Shown here: piece by piece, positions 1 through 13,200 of the stretch
Layout: each line of letters opens with the position of its first letter
How positions within the stretch are numbered: the stretch's first letter is position 1
Source: Luscinia megarhynchos
Taxonomy: Eukaryota; Chordata; Aves; Passeriformes; Turdidae
Length of the DNA stretch: 64,000 nt
Direction: 5' to 3'
Assembly: GCA_034336665.1 (NCBI GenBank)
Contig: CM067564.1
Location: forward strand, 48,531,451 to 48,595,450
Position numbers and translations under genes: made by a program
The notes under the pieces: model-generated
Told to the model about the DNA's origin: nothing
The model's input: the letters and a program-made list of their open reading frames with translations, nothing else
Databases searched by the model: none

Positions 1-430
1 AAAATACAGGTTAATTTACACCAACCAAACCTCTTTGAAGCCAGGAGGTTTGATTTTCACTTGTAGACTTAATGTAGTAGTGTCTGACAAGCATCCAGCC
101 CTCTAAGGCCTTGCCATTACTTAGCTCCCAGTAAATGAGCCTATCAAAGCCCCTTATAAATAATACAACCAAATAATCTGTTGGCAGAGGAGCAGCTGAG
201 TCCTTGGGCACATCATGGACTGGTCACTTGCCCCAGAGTTGGCCATGCCTGCAGGGATGGACCAAATGGTCCCAACATCACCATTATTTCTGCTGTAGAA
301 ATCAAGAAACTCAAGCTGCCAAGGATAAGACAAATGGATCTAATAGAAAAGGTAAAATAGAAGTTAGAGTTTGTTTTTTCAGAGGATACCAAGCTACTTA
401 TTTCCCTTAATTTTCTGGTCAAACATGGGA

Positions 431-563
431 TTTCTTTTTTCTTCTGTCATTTGGTTCTTTTTGTTTTGTCTGTTTCTTTTTTTGTTTTCTTTATTATTTT
501 ATTTGTTTGCTTGTTTGTGTTTGGTTTGGTTGGTTTTTTTTTTAATTTTTTTTTTTATTTTTA
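431..563. repeat. T-rich low-complexity tract
   Basis: A run of about 130 bases is made almost only of T with interspersed G (TTTG, TTTA and TTGG words). It is an irregular low-complexity tract rather than a clean microsatellite. It may be the decayed poly-A tail of a minus-strand retrocopy, but no retrocopy body is recognisable beside it. The open frame across it (Phe/Leu-rich) is a composition artefact. Confidence 0.8.
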
Positions 564-2109
564 AAGAGAGAAGGAAAATAGCCAAGGTATTACAACAAAA
601 TTATCAATGTATTTAATTTTTTTTATTACATCTAGAAGGCAGGCACTGTTTGTGGTGGGTGATGGTGTAACTGGGATATTTGCTCAAGAGCTGTACAGGA
701 ATTCTTTCAAGTGATGGTCCCTTCACAGCTCTACACCTTCGTGTGAGAGCATATTCATTTGGGACCCTTCAGTTCAGGTCCTCATGGAATGAGAAATGGT
801 CCTTAGGAGAAAAATGAGGAGCCCAAAGAGTATTCTCGGGGTCTAACATGAAATCTGCCCCTGGTGCTCAACAGAATATTTCATTTTTGTTAAATCAATT
901 TATCTAATAGTTTATCCTTGGGAAGGTTTACTGAGAGCTCAGTTACACCATATCAGCATCTCCAGAGAGGAGACTTTGTATAGGACTGAGTTCTTCAAAC
1001 TGAAATAAAGTTCATAATGAACTCTGAGAGACAACAGTTGAGGCTGAGCAAATTCAGACTGCAAATAAAATTTTTTCTTTGTTTCATTTTGTTGGTTATT
1101 TTTTTTTGTTGTTAAGAATATTTGCTAATATCTACAACAACCTCCTAGGGGAATATAGTAGCATATTGACCAGCTGCAGATTTCCAAGCAACTCTTTCAA
1201 AAAATATATGCCACTTGCCTTTCAAAAGTTATGACTTGATACAGAAATTACTGGATAATTTTCTTATGCAGAAGGCTATTAATGTTTTCTGGCCCTTGAA
1301 ATCCATGAAGTCACAAATTTGAATGAGATAAAGCAATTGAAAAACAAAGGCCACTAGGACAGAAAATGAGCCAGGTGCAGATGTGTCTTAGACAAATCAA
1401 TTTATTTTCACTTGTCTGAAAGGCCCTTCCGACAAATTATTTAATAAGATTATCCAAAATATTTTTCACAGAAGTCAGCCTTAAATCTGATTTTAGAGAT
1501 TACCTGCTGCAATAATCCAGACATAATTCCTAAAATACACTTGGGAATGCTGGGTGCAGTACAAGACACATTTAGGCTACAGAAAAGCTGCAAATATCCT
1601 GAGAAGCCCTGCTCACTGGGAGACTGGGAAAAGGTTCTGTCTGTTTTGCACACTTGCCAAACACAAATCAAATATATTAAAAAAGAAAACAAAAAAGAGA
1701 GAGCAAAATTAATGGAGCTTTATGGACACTATCAGGAATGCAGCAGGAAGTAATCAAGTACAAGATCACGTTGCTTGTGTGACTGTTGCCATGACATTCA
1801 AAAAGCACTTAGTGTTATCATAGACTATGAATATTCTGTTGGCTGATTGATAGTCTGTGGCTTTTTTTCCTTGTAAGCAAATGCAATGACAATATTAAGC
1901 AATTACTGATAATGTCACCCAGCTGCTTTCCTGCTGCCTGGGTGACAGGAATTCTGAACTGCAGAAAAAACCAAATTTATTAAAGGCTGGAGCGTCACCC
2001 TCTGCTCGCTGGTGTTGCATTTGACCAGGCACAGCACAGCAGAAGGCTTCATTTACAGCAAATGAAAGAAACACATCCTCAGTAAACTTTACTAGAGGAA
2101 GTACCATGG

Positions 2110-2420
2110 GGCTTATTTAGCTCTGATTAGATCAATGAGACTCTCTAAACACAGCAATTAAAAATACAATTGGTAGCAATGTAGTCTGCTTTAAGCATCT
2201 GCACGCCTGAGAAGTTCATACAGGAATAAACTTGTTAAAGTACATTTCCTGATTAGCAAATAATCAATATGCAAGGTACTTGGTAACTTCACATGATAAG
2301 GGCCAAATTTTCCTCAGCTAAGTGTTTCACCAGCCTGCTGCCAAGAGCCACTGCACAGGGATTAATTTATGGGTTATTTACCAAACTGTGTCCATCTTCT
2401 CCCTTAATTATCCAGCAAGG
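2110..2420. other. Candidate conserved non-coding element (AT-rich)
   Basis: This AT-rich, repeat-free block has homeodomain-like cores (TTAATT, GATTAG, ATAATCAAT) and no simple repeats or coding frame. Such texture is common in vertebrate developmental enhancers. Conservation cannot be measured from a single sequence, so this is a weak, inference-only call. Confidence 0.25.
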
Positions 2421-3369
2421 ACTGTATGTCCCAGCATGCAATGCCTGACCATGAGCCAAGCAGAATTTTGGGCTGGGATCAATGACTGAATGTTGGCTCC
2501 TGCTGTTGCTGGGTGTGGTGGAGTCACTGGAAGCATAATGGGAAGATCTGCAGTGAAGCTTGGTGGGATTTGGGATTGCAGCCTTTGGCTACAAACTTGA
2601 CCTGGATGTGATGGCCAGGGCTAAAACATCAGCACCTTATGAAACTCCTTACAGCACTGAGGACCTGGCAGATTCCTCCATTGCTTCATGCATGGAGCAG
2701 AGGGAGTTTTATCTGCACTTCTGTGCCAAGGTTTCATTGCTTGTCCCGGAAAAGAGAAATCCAGGTCACACTTCAGAGATGCAGAGAGGTCATCTCCTCC
2801 CACCACTTGTGCTGCTCCCTGCTCACACACATGAGGTTCTCTGGGTAAGAAGATCTGGTCCAGAGTGTGCAGTGTCTCAGTTTTATGGCTTGCAGGGGAG
2901 GTTAAAGGCTGCTTGCTGTGAATCCTATTGCTACACATGAAGTCAAAGCAAATATCTTTACACATGATAAAGATGCAACCCTAAATTCATAGGGATTATA
3001 GTCTCTCTAAACCTTATAAAAATGTAACAAAGATGAATATCCTGCTCATGGGCTTTTAAAGCATTTTATGTCAGGGCTTTTATTTTATTATACATTAATT
3101 TTTATAGGAGGGTTAAAGTAAACCTGTAGCAGTAATAGTGTTTTCTCTTACATTTTACAACACTTTGCCAATAAAAATTGGCATTTTGGTATGTGCAGAG
3201 AGAAAAATATCAGAGGCTGACAAATTAGAAAAAATGTGAGAGGTTTCACAACAAAAACAGGCAGTAGCATACCAGCTGGGTAAATCTTCATGACATGTAA
3301 AAGATAATTCCAAAAATAGTGTTTTGGATCCCAAAGTGCACATGAATCAAAAGAAAAATGCTATATTAC

Positions 3370-3384
3370 AATAATAATAATAAA
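3370..3384. repeat. Short (ATA)n microsatellite
   Basis: There are about five uninterrupted copies of a trinucleotide ATA/AAT unit in AT-rich non-coding sequence. It is too short to be strongly unstable. Confidence 0.8.
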
Positions 3385-3544
3385 GAATAAATATATTGAA
3401 AGGCAAAACTAATCTGAGAGATGAGTTCAGGATGTAGATGAAGGGAGATTCAGGACGTAGGACACACAGAGATTGTGCCCAAATTTGCACACCACCTTCC
3501 AATAAAGTATTGGACAATTTGTGGTAGAGGACAATGGGAATGGT

Positions 3545-3830
3545 TATGTTTAGAAAACATGACCAGTGAAGAAAGGTTAAGTGATGCAGGTTTCTGTGGT
3601 CCAGAAAAGAGAAGCCTGAGGGGTTGTCAAACAGATTGTCATGGAAAGGTGTAAGATAGGGCAGGGATTAATTACAAGAGAAGGACAATCTGGTTTACTC
3701 TGCAGGGAGAAATGAAGTGGGCTTAGGAAAACCTCTTTAAGGGTAAGACTAGATGAGTACTGAGAGAAGAGCTGGTTACCTGGAGTCAAATCTCCTCTTT
3801 GAAATATTGAGAATAGTTTGTGCATACTCC
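3545..3830 (+). mobile_element. Old, degenerate CR1-like LINE 3' fragment
   Basis: The order of landmarks follows the CR1 3' region in plus orientation. First comes an AGTGAAGAAAGGTTAAGTGA-like segment, then a CCAGAAAAGAGAAGCCTGAGGGG-like segment. These are followed by a segment resembling the 'large number of T, then TAAGACTAGATGAG' tail region near 3740-3760. Identity to the younger CR1 copies at 34.35 and 45.4 kb is clearly lower and there is no intact tail, so this belongs to an older subfamily or is strongly decayed. Boundaries are approximate. An alternative is another CR1-clade or L3-type LINE. Confidence 0.55.
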
Positions 3831-3994
3831 TACAGTGAACAGTGCAAATGTGTTTTCTGTCCAAGGCTGAGAGCCTTCTAAGCCTAATTTTTAAATAAAT
3901 TTTACTATATACTGAGATAGTTTGGCATATGCTGATTCCTGAGCAGTGTACAAACAGACAGAGCTTCAGAGTATTCTTTTGAAAGGTGTGTAGG

Positions 3995-4110
3995 TGGGCA
4001 GGTATTACAACTTCAGTGTAGAAAACTGGGAGAGAGAAAAACACAGGTTAAGTAATTTCCCTAAGGCCAAGGAAGCAACAAGCATGTCAGACAAGGTTCA
4101 ACTACAAGCA
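3995..4110 (-). mobile_element. MIR-type SINE remnant
   Basis: Read on the plus strand, 4021-4070 matches the reverse complement of the MIR core and 3' region. A GAAAACTGGGAGAGAGAAAA segment is followed by CAGGTTAAGTAATTTCCCTAAGGCCAAG, corresponding to the 'gaaactgaggcacagagaggttaagt...cccaaggtcac' family pattern. MIR is an ancient tRNA-derived SINE that spread in early amniotes, so heavy divergence is expected. The ends are approximate. Confidence 0.65.
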
Positions 4111-7100
4111 TTTCTGCATCCAGCAATCCTCAGGAGCCCACACCCACCCTTTCCATCTCAGAGCATCTACCTTTGGGGGCTCACTTTTCATCTGGCTCTA
4201 TTTTCATGCAGTTGCCTGGCAGCTTCCTTGTTTTTTCCGTCCTGAGCACTTTGCAAGTCACCACATCAATAATTGCACAGTTTGAGTTTGCAGCTGCCTC
4301 ATGACAGGTGAATACAGCTCCCAACCATTTCTGCCACAGCTCTGCTGAGCTGCATGAAGCATAGGAGTGACCCAAGATTTTGTCCCAGTGAGCAGAAATC
4401 TGCCATAATGACACCATCAAACCTCCAGAACAGGAGCTGGGTCAGACTGGAGGAGTTTGCTTCCTTGCCTGGAAGATGGTCACCAGCACATGGCAGGAGT
4501 GCAGGTACCAGTGCTCACTGATTGCCCAGCCTGTTCCCTTAAACAAATCCCCAGGGAAAAACCTCCCAGACAGCTCAGAATGCCAGTTTCAGAGGGGAAT
4601 AAGCAGCATTTAGTATCTGATCACCTTTCCCATGGCATTGGGATAACATGAGGGCTGCTGCTCCATGAGCTCTTGACAAAGGAGTTTGCTATCTCTGAGC
4701 ACACCACAAACTCATTTAAAGATAAGAGCTCTGCCTGCCAAAGCAACAAACACAACAGTGGTATCACTTCAGATTGACAGCCACTGCTTTTTTTCTTTAT
4801 TCCTTCATTGTTTTTCAATTCACTTAGAAGGCATCCACGGCCTGGAGGGACTAGGAACAATCACATTTAGAACAGTACAGATGTAATTCAATAATTCTCC
4901 TTTTTTTCCTCACTGAGACTTGCTCATTCACCAAAATATCCTTCCACTTTCTTCTGCCTTTTCTACATAAGGTATGGAATACCCTGACACTGTGTTAATT
5001 AATCTCTTAATCAGCTGGCTGGAGGACCCCATTATTACCACAGCTTCTTTTAGAGTCAAGCCAGAAAATCCTTACATCTTGTGCTGGAGGATTGATGCCA
5101 AACCATGGCTGACTCCTGTGTGGAATCCCCTCCTGCATGTGCAGCAGCAGTGCAGGTCTTGCAGGGCAGCCCCAGCCCCGTGAGCCCCAGCAGCCACAGT
5201 AATTTGTGCATATGCTGCCTTTGGATGGGTGCCACACAATTAAGAGGATGCCCTCGAGGCATCAGCATTCCTCATCTCGCAGCGAGGGCGGTGGGAGAAG
5301 GCAGCAGAAGTTTATGGGGTGTTATCCATGGGAGTGTGTTATTTCAACAGCATTTGTACAAATTGTGAGGACGATTCAGAGCTGGGCAGGCAGCCAACAC
5401 AAAGAGGTTTCTGAGGCCACAGTGGGAAACTCTGAAAATCCCTGTTTTCTGGAAGAAGGTGGTGATGAGGCAGCACGGGGGACTGATGGTGCTGCGCTAG
5501 AAAATGCTGATTTCATTTGTGTTCTGTCTGGGACCTGGGGTTACCACAGTATTTAGGGTGTTTGTAACCCCTACTCCCAGAAAAAGCACCACCAACTAGA
5601 TCCCTGTGAAGCCCTGACAACAAAAGGGGAATCAAGGTCTTCATCCCTCCTGAGGAAGAACCAAGACACTGAACACCAAGGATGCCAGTGATTTTCAGGA
5701 CCTTGGTCTCAAACCAAAGGACCTAAAAGTTCCAAAGGACCAGAGCCAAGATCTTGCCATGGCAAAGTCCTTTCCACCAGAAAACTTCTGGGGTGCAGGG
5801 ACCCTGGGGGTGAGTTTCTTTGGGCTGTCACAGAGCCCCTGGCCCCGGGGAATCCATCAGCTGAGAGCTCTGAATTAATCCTGCAGCCTTGACTTAGAGG
5901 GAAAGTCTGAGGCTGACCTGCTCTGACCAAGACATCTTGGAAGCAGCAAACTGGAAAAGCTTTGACAGGAAAAGTGTTAAGCCAAATTTCCACCCTGTGT
6001 TGCTCTTAGAGACACAGTGAGTGCCATTACTGTCTGGCAGTAGGATCTTGGCTTCATGGTCCATCCCCAGCTGTGTCCAGACAGTCCAACTCTAGGGCTA
6101 CCTGGGAATGGCAAAAGTCTTTCCTTTGCAAGTCTGGCATGGGCAGGACTGTGTCCATCCTCTTTATCAACCTAATACAGGGAGAAAACACTTGCTGCCA
6201 CTCCTCCCTGCCTCACTCCTACATTTAAAAAGCCACACAATATATAGAATAAATGAATTTAAAATACTGCTCTTTCAGCTGCACTGGTTTTGGGAGAATT
6301 ACATTCTCTCCCACCATTACTGCATTTATCCCCCAGTGCTGAAATGTGTGTACTGAGGCTGCAGCACTGCTGGCTAATTTAGGAGTGTTGCCATCATCAT
6401 AAAAGGAAGAAAATCGATTCAGATCAGAACACCACAAACAAACTATGACCTTATTCAAATCAGAAAAAAAACCCCAACAACCCAGTCCCAACCTCTAGCA
6501 GCTATGGTAGGATGCCAGAGAAGCCATGCAAGATGCACAGCATTGATTACTGTGTGATAATGATTTCCCTTCAGCCTCAGACCCCACTGTATCCTTCATT
6601 CAGCATTCCAGAGCAAATCTCTGAGCATCACTGGGGCTGGGAAGTAATACACACTCAACCTTGATGGGGGTTGCAGGTCAAGTATTGCTCTTAGTTTTAT
6701 GGAGCAGAAGGGTAGATAAATTCTGTCAAATTAATGTAAATGCTCAGCAATAATTTTTGCTTCTGAAAATCTTTAGGTGCTTTTTCTAGGGTTTGGAAAT
6801 ATTTATGTGTTTTTCATTTTGTGAATTGGCATGAATCTCTCCTTGGTCCTGAGATTCAGTTTGGTTTGGTTGTGGTTTTGTTTGTTGAATTTATTTGAGT
6901 TATTTGCTGGAAATTAGAGTTTTAAATAATTTCTTGCTCTGGGTCCTTATTCTGCACTTTCTGGAGCATCACACAGACAAAGGAGTGGCCACACTCTTGG
7001 CTGAATGCAAACTGGCACAGTTCCTTCAAGGAACAGCTCCCTCAAGGGTGGTGGTATAACACAAGTTTGCATCACTGACTCTCTGCCCAGCATTTCATTC

Positions 7101-9875
7101 CCTTTGGGTTTGGTCTTTTCTCCACTGACACTAATTCTTTTACAACATACGTAATAGGCAATGTAGCTTTATTTCATCTCCCTGTTTGTTCTGGGGGTGA
7201 TGTCTCCCAGGGAAGATTAATGATTTAAGCTGATTTAATGGTGTGCATACTTTCTGTAGGAAAAAAAAGAAGAAGGAAATAAGAAGAAACCCTTTCTCCT
7301 TTTCTGCCCGGATTGAAAAATGTTATCTTCTCTTGAGTTTCTGAGCTTTTTTTCTCCACTGGTATTTGTTGTTTTCCAGCCTTTGATAGCCTCCTAAACA
7401 ATTGCACCATCTTTCTGTACATCTGTGATGTTCCCATATTAATTTGAGCCATTCCAACCAATAAGACTGAGACTGAGCTGAGTGTATGAGAAACTACAGT
7501 TTACTGAGTTTCAGGAGTTTTGCCAGGGAAGACTTTGACCCTGTGCTGTGCAGTCCCATTCACCTGCTTGTTCTGCCACCTTTCCCTTTTCTTCTTGCTC
7601 TATCCAGGAGAAGAGCCAGCTCACTTGGCAAAAGAGGTTTGTTATGTCTGTGGGAGAGGTTTGCAATATGTGGCTGATGTTTGCCTTTGCACTTGCTGAG
7701 GCACCAGAGCACTGTTACCTCTCGTTTAAAAAGGATGTTCAAAAACACCTCAAACCCAGACATATGTGACAAAACTGTGGTCTGAGCCAAAAATAGGGGA
7801 AAAAAAGTACTTAGAACTTGTAAAGAGCTGGTTGGAGGTTAAAGAAATGCCAAAAAATTATTTTTGTTATATTTTTTCTTCTCAATCTACCTGGCAGTCT
7901 ACTTTAATAATAATATGATGTTTACTATCTAGAAAATTTTCACTCAACAAGAATGCAAAGGTGATTAGTAAATGCATAAGAGTGATTTAAAATAGGGTAA
8001 CTACTGGCATATGCAGACACATATTTCTGAAAATGAGTTGCAACACATCATAAAAGTCACACCCATTTTATAAAGCTTTCTTTACTGCCCTGTCAAATGG
8101 GGGAAAGTAATCAGATTCAGCTTTCATGTGGACAAAGACCTTTATTCCAGGCAAAGGTGGCATACAGAGAGATGCAAATGGTGCCTCCCCACCCTCAGCA
8201 CATGGTTTTCCACAGTGCTGTGTTTTTGTTTGTGCATTCAGAAGCTGCCTGGCATTTCCCTACAGTCAGTTCAGCCCTGCTCACACCCACTCCCACGGCT
8301 GTCTGTTTTGTCAGCCTGGATTACTCCAAAGAGGGGCTAGGAGAAATGATTAACTGCAGTCAATATATCTGGAATTCTTAGAGGGAATGAGTAACGTTAG
8401 CTTAAGTAAAAAACAGCCAGGTGACAGCAGTCATATGCTTGCTGATATTATACACTGCATTGGGTGGATGTCAGGGTGAAAAGCTGGAAAAGGCCAGGCC
8501 TGAGTGGATGTTTCATGATGCAATTTTTAATTGCATGATCAGATGCTCCCTTCACCCTAAACTCTGCTCTCCTATTTTCCTCTTCCTTGTGTGAGGCAGA
8601 GCTGCCTCAAGGATGAATCAGGGAAGGTGTCTGCTTCCTAAAGGGCTCCTTGGCATTTGTGGCAGACAGAAGGTGCACGAGGAAGGAAGCTGGGGAGTGC
8701 TGCAGAAGGTGAAGGAGTCTTTGGGTGAAGGTGTTTGGTGATGAGTATACCTCAAACTTTTACTAATGATCCCTGACATCCGAGCTTCATTTTTGGGTTT
8801 CTGAGAGACACCTGTGGCACATGACTTGAGGAAAGTCTGGGCTCTACCAGAAGCCAATGGTGAGGGACACAATGAACACAGAAAGTGCTGTATGATGCTG
8901 AGGGTACAGAGAAGTCAGAAATGGCCCAAAACTGAAAGACACCTTTAATGATTCCTTCATGGCTCAATTCTACATCAGTTAAATAGAGACAAACCAGAGT
9001 ATGATTACAGGTTTTGATGAACTTTGATACTGCTGTAATTAATGTTTCAGAAAAAAATACTCAAGAAAATGGATAATTCTGTTTTTGGGGCAGTATTCCA
9101 TAAATGAAACCTATGGTTATTCGGTAGGAAATGAGGAGAATACAAAATAAGGAATAGCTGCTTATTGTCTGAGCACTGCTCATTTTATGCAGGAGATGAG
9201 AAGAAACCTATGAAAAAAACCATTTTTGGGACTGCATTGTTAGTTGGAATAGGGCTGCAGGGATGTCCCTGCTCCAGTATTTCCCAACTTTGCATCCTGA
9301 TGGTTCCCTCTGTGAGAAGCAGCTTTTCAGGTGTGCATTCTACCACCCACATCCAGCTGGGCCGTGGGGTTTGGGCTGAAGGGGGTTCCATGCCATGGGC
9401 ACAAGTGCTCCACCTCACCTCTGCCCCTCTACCCCTGCCTCCACAACTTACCTGTTTAGTCCTGGTTCCCTTCTCAAACTCCTTTCTCCAGCCCCAATCC
9501 TCTCTCCACATCCCCTCCTCCCAGACTGTTTATTCCAGCTCAGATTGTGTTTCTCTTCCACTTGTGCCTTATTTTCCACACTGCTGCAGGATCCCAAGGA
9601 TCCCAGTTTAATAGAGACAAGAACAGATCCTGGTTTAAAGCTCAGATTGAAGAGCAGGTTCCAGCCTAGATGTTTCTCAGACATCCATCCCTACCAGGGT
9701 GGCATCAGTAGCAGCAGAAGTTCCACCCAAACACCAGTGAGGGTGTGAACCCTGAGGCCCTGGTGCCATGGAGAGGTATCTGATGTTAGGAAATACATTT
9801 AATCTCTCATCTCACCTGATCTCTCTCTCAGGACCACAACACATTAGGGGAGGGGTTGTGCCAACCCTAATGAGG
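4111..9875. other. Gene-free stretch
   Basis: I see no supported gene, RNA or young transposon here. Open frames are short and overlap on both strands with no domain signature. A small GC-richer patch with a few CpGs lies near 5240-5300. A slightly AT-rich, possibly constrained patch lies near 7800-8060. Confidence 0.55.
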
Positions 9876-10245
9876 CTAAATATTGCCTTATTTGTATACT
9901 TGAATTTCGTCATATAATTATTTGGCCTGATCGTGGAATATTTGCTGAAAAGATTAGTCTCATAAGTAATTAGTCTTTGTGGAAAAGAATATCAGTGGTA
10001 CCAGATAATACTCTAACTCTCTCTATCCAAAACAATTTAATCTGTTCTAAATGAAATCCGTTTTTCTAAAGAAAAATTGCTTCCACAGTATTATTCAGAG
10101 CCTGGTATGGTGAGATTCAACTTTAGATGAAGCAGTAATGATTTCACCTAACTTCATATTTCAACTCCTAAGTTACTGGAATTAATTGAGTGTGTAATTA
10201 AGGAAGGGCTTTCTTACCAATATGACCATGCCTATAATTAAAATC
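9876..10245. other. Candidate conserved non-coding element
   Basis: This AT-rich, repeat-free block has many homeodomain-like cores (ATAATTA, GTAATTA, TTAATTGAG, TGTAATTAAGG, CTATAATTAAAA) and two isolated CpGs (TTTCGTCATA and GATCGTGG). The texture resembles vertebrate developmental enhancers. No coding frame is supported. The call is inference, because conservation cannot be assessed here. Confidence 0.3.
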
Positions 10246-13200
10246 TCACACAAATGTGTGTGTGTAAGAACAGGGCAGGGCAGAGAAGAGACCAAAGTGT
10301 CTGACAGGTTTACATCAAAGGACCTGAGCTCCTGCAGCTCTGAGCCACAGGGAGGGGAGGAAGGGAAGCCAGGACTGCCTGATATCTGACTTGATATATT
10401 GTTTTTGACCTCCTGTCTTCAAAGCCCCAAGTGGTTTGAGTGCTGTCTACGCAGGAGATGTCTTCTACCTTTAATGTTCCTTCTGCACAGCCAAGCTTTG
10501 TAAGTGTTTGTGCTACCAAGAGCAGAAGAGTGATGATATCTGCCTGTTTTCAGGGGGTCTGGAATGGGTTTGGCTGCTGATTTGGGCTGTGCCTCATCAG
10601 TGCAGTGGCCCAGGGGACCCCATGTCATGTCCTGAGAGCCACCACTTTCCTCTGGTGTTTGTATAAAAAAGGAGTGGTGCATTTTTACTGATGATATTTA
10701 TACTGCTTTTACCACTAAATCAGCCTTAAATAGCTGTTCAGCCTGTGGTGTGGGGCCCAAGTCATGGCTCTACTTCAGGACAGCTGCATTTGAGGAGATT
10801 TTCCTGTTCTGAACATGAGAAGATGTTGGGTTCTGGGAAGCTGCAACACAGCCCTGCCACAACAGCTGAGCTCCTGCACAAAAGGAACAAGGGCTTTCCC
10901 TAAAAACCCCACAAAAATCACCAAAATGAGGACTTGGAGCTTGAAAAGGAGAAGGGAGTGAGTCCCTTAGCTGGTCTGGCCTGTGTTGTGCTACCCTGTG
11001 ACTGTATGAGGGAGGGGTAATTCCTCCCTCACAGGATAACCAAGCCAAGGACCAAGACACCAAGGAAAACCAGGTGTGGATGAATGTTGCATGAAAGAAG
11101 CCACCCTGAAGTGGGAAACTGCTCTCTCATCTGTTTGATATCTCCTGTGTATGTTTATTGACACTGCAATATGTTTATAAATCACATCAAAAAGACACCT
11201 ACACCTGTGCTCTGGTCTTCTCTGAACTGGAGCAGCCTGAAGGGCTTGGGATTTTTGTCTTGCTGGTTGAATTCCAAATGCAGCCAGATTTTGGTCTCAC
11301 AGATTTGATGGGGTTTATGCTGAGATGTAGATAAAGGAGGCAAGCAAGGAAAGTTCAGGTACATTAGGTGTGTGCTCTCAGGAAGAAAGCCCACATGCCC
11401 AGATGATCACATATTTTACATTTATTTAAATCCAGTAAAATACTATAAGAAATAGCTGACCATTACTGAAGTCCATGCTGGGGTGCTCAGAGCTATGCTG
11501 GTGTGTACTGGTTATGGATCAGACATTTTTTATATGACATATGCATCATGAAAGTGCTTTATTTCCTTCCATATAGTCCCAAATATTAAACACATGCAGT
11601 CTCTGCCAACACTGCTTCCAGAACAACCTAATATACCAGGCAGACATGCAGAAGAGCTGTTTTCCTCCATAGATAACTACCAGGCTGGCATTTTGGGGCA
11701 ACCATCATTTTTTGCTTCATAATCATCTCACTCATATTTTTCTCATTTTTTCAGCTTTCCCATATTTGCAGCAGTGACCTTCCCCAGGGAATGCAACCTG
11801 TGATTCACTGCTAAAGAGTGGGTGTCGCTGTCTGAGTTCTGCTTCTGAAAAGGGTGGCAAATTGCCTCGACAACAGCTGCCATTAAGTAAAATACTTAAT
11901 GAAATGACTGGGGAAATGAGTGCTCACCAGTGTATTTTCTCTGCACTTCCTAAAAATGCCTGTGACCCACACACTGAGCTGGCAAGCTGTATGCTCTTAC
12001 TGCTATCATCATCAGCTTTTTTTCCCTCCAGTCTGTGCCTTGCCGTACTGAATTTTAAACAGTATTATTAATTATTATGTTGTTGCTATTGTTATGATTG
12101 CCATTATTAATTTCAGTTTGGTACCTCTGGGGTCTTTGCATAGCCCCCCAGTTTACTTTTCTGTGAGGTCCCTTGGAAGCCAAGAGAAGCTCTTTTGGCA
12201 CTTTCCAGGCAACATCAGCCACATGAAGGTTTAGGGGATGTAAGACCTTCCTGGGCACCTCTGCTACAGCCTGGGTCTGACAGGCTGAGCCAGACACAAC
12301 TGAGGCCAGGGTGCAGGATGGCTTGAGCTGGGACGTGTGTCTGGGCACTGGGAGGTGAGCAGGGCACGTGGGAGCAGTTCCTATTTCCATCCCCTGAAAG
12401 GATCCAGCGGTGTTTGGTACCCAGTGTGAGAGCTTTGGTCACCAAGGCGTGCTGTGACCACTCCAGGCTCCAGCACAGCAGTGTGCCCAGCCCCACTGCA
12501 CCTCCCAGTGATGTGGTGATGGCAGAGAGGGGATCAAACCCTCTGTGACAGACAAAGCAATCCCAGCTTTGTGATTATCCTGGTTCATCTCAGGGGCTCT
12601 CTGATGTCGTGGGAGAGCTCAGCAAGAGCTGAAGCTGCTCAGCCTGGTGTGCAGCCAAGGGTTGTGTAGGATAGGGTAGCCTGGGCTCAGCTGGGCTCCT
12701 GAGGATGCTGAGAATGGACAGCACCCCCAGACTTTGGGTCAGGGATGGAATACCAGAGTCTGAACCACAGCCCTTCCTCCTTAAAAACTGAGCCAAAATG
12801 CTCCTATTTCCTCCCAGCCCTCAGCAGGGAGCATCTGGGGACAGGGGTTGTGTCCTCATGATCCAGCACTAAGCATACAAGTGCCTGTGCTGGATTTTGA
12901 GCTCCTGATGCTCTGCAATGCAATTCCCATTAGCAGCACAGTGTCCAGTTCCTGCCCAGGACACACAGAACTTCCTCTCCTGGACAGAGAATAACCCACC
13001 CCTGCTGTGAGTAGGCACGGGTGCAGGACCCAGTCAGGCATGGAGCTCACTGCTCTGCTGCAAAGCACAGCCAGGGAGGAAAAATAACCTTTCATTTTAT
13101 GTTCAGTGATATATTGTCTTTAAATCTGAATGGGCTTAGGAAATGCTACAGAACAGAAACTGCTCTGCTTTTCCAGAGGCATAATGTTATGGTACAGTTG

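Larger units (their letters stand above)
1..3544. other. Gene-free stretch, no recognisable coding sequence
   Basis: No open frame here exceeds about 126 codons and none shows a recognisable domain. The stretch contains a T-rich tract near 430-563 (listed separately). An AT-rich block around 2110-2420 is rich in TAATTA and TTAATTTA-like homeodomain-type cores and resembles a conserved non-coding element. If the minus-strand first exon at 18.4 kb is real, this would be intronic sequence of that gene; that is inference only. Confidence 0.6.

Noticed and set aside
3577..4044. 155-codon minus-strand open frame
   Set aside because: It runs through a degenerate CR1-like fragment and a MIR remnant, so it is not a gene.
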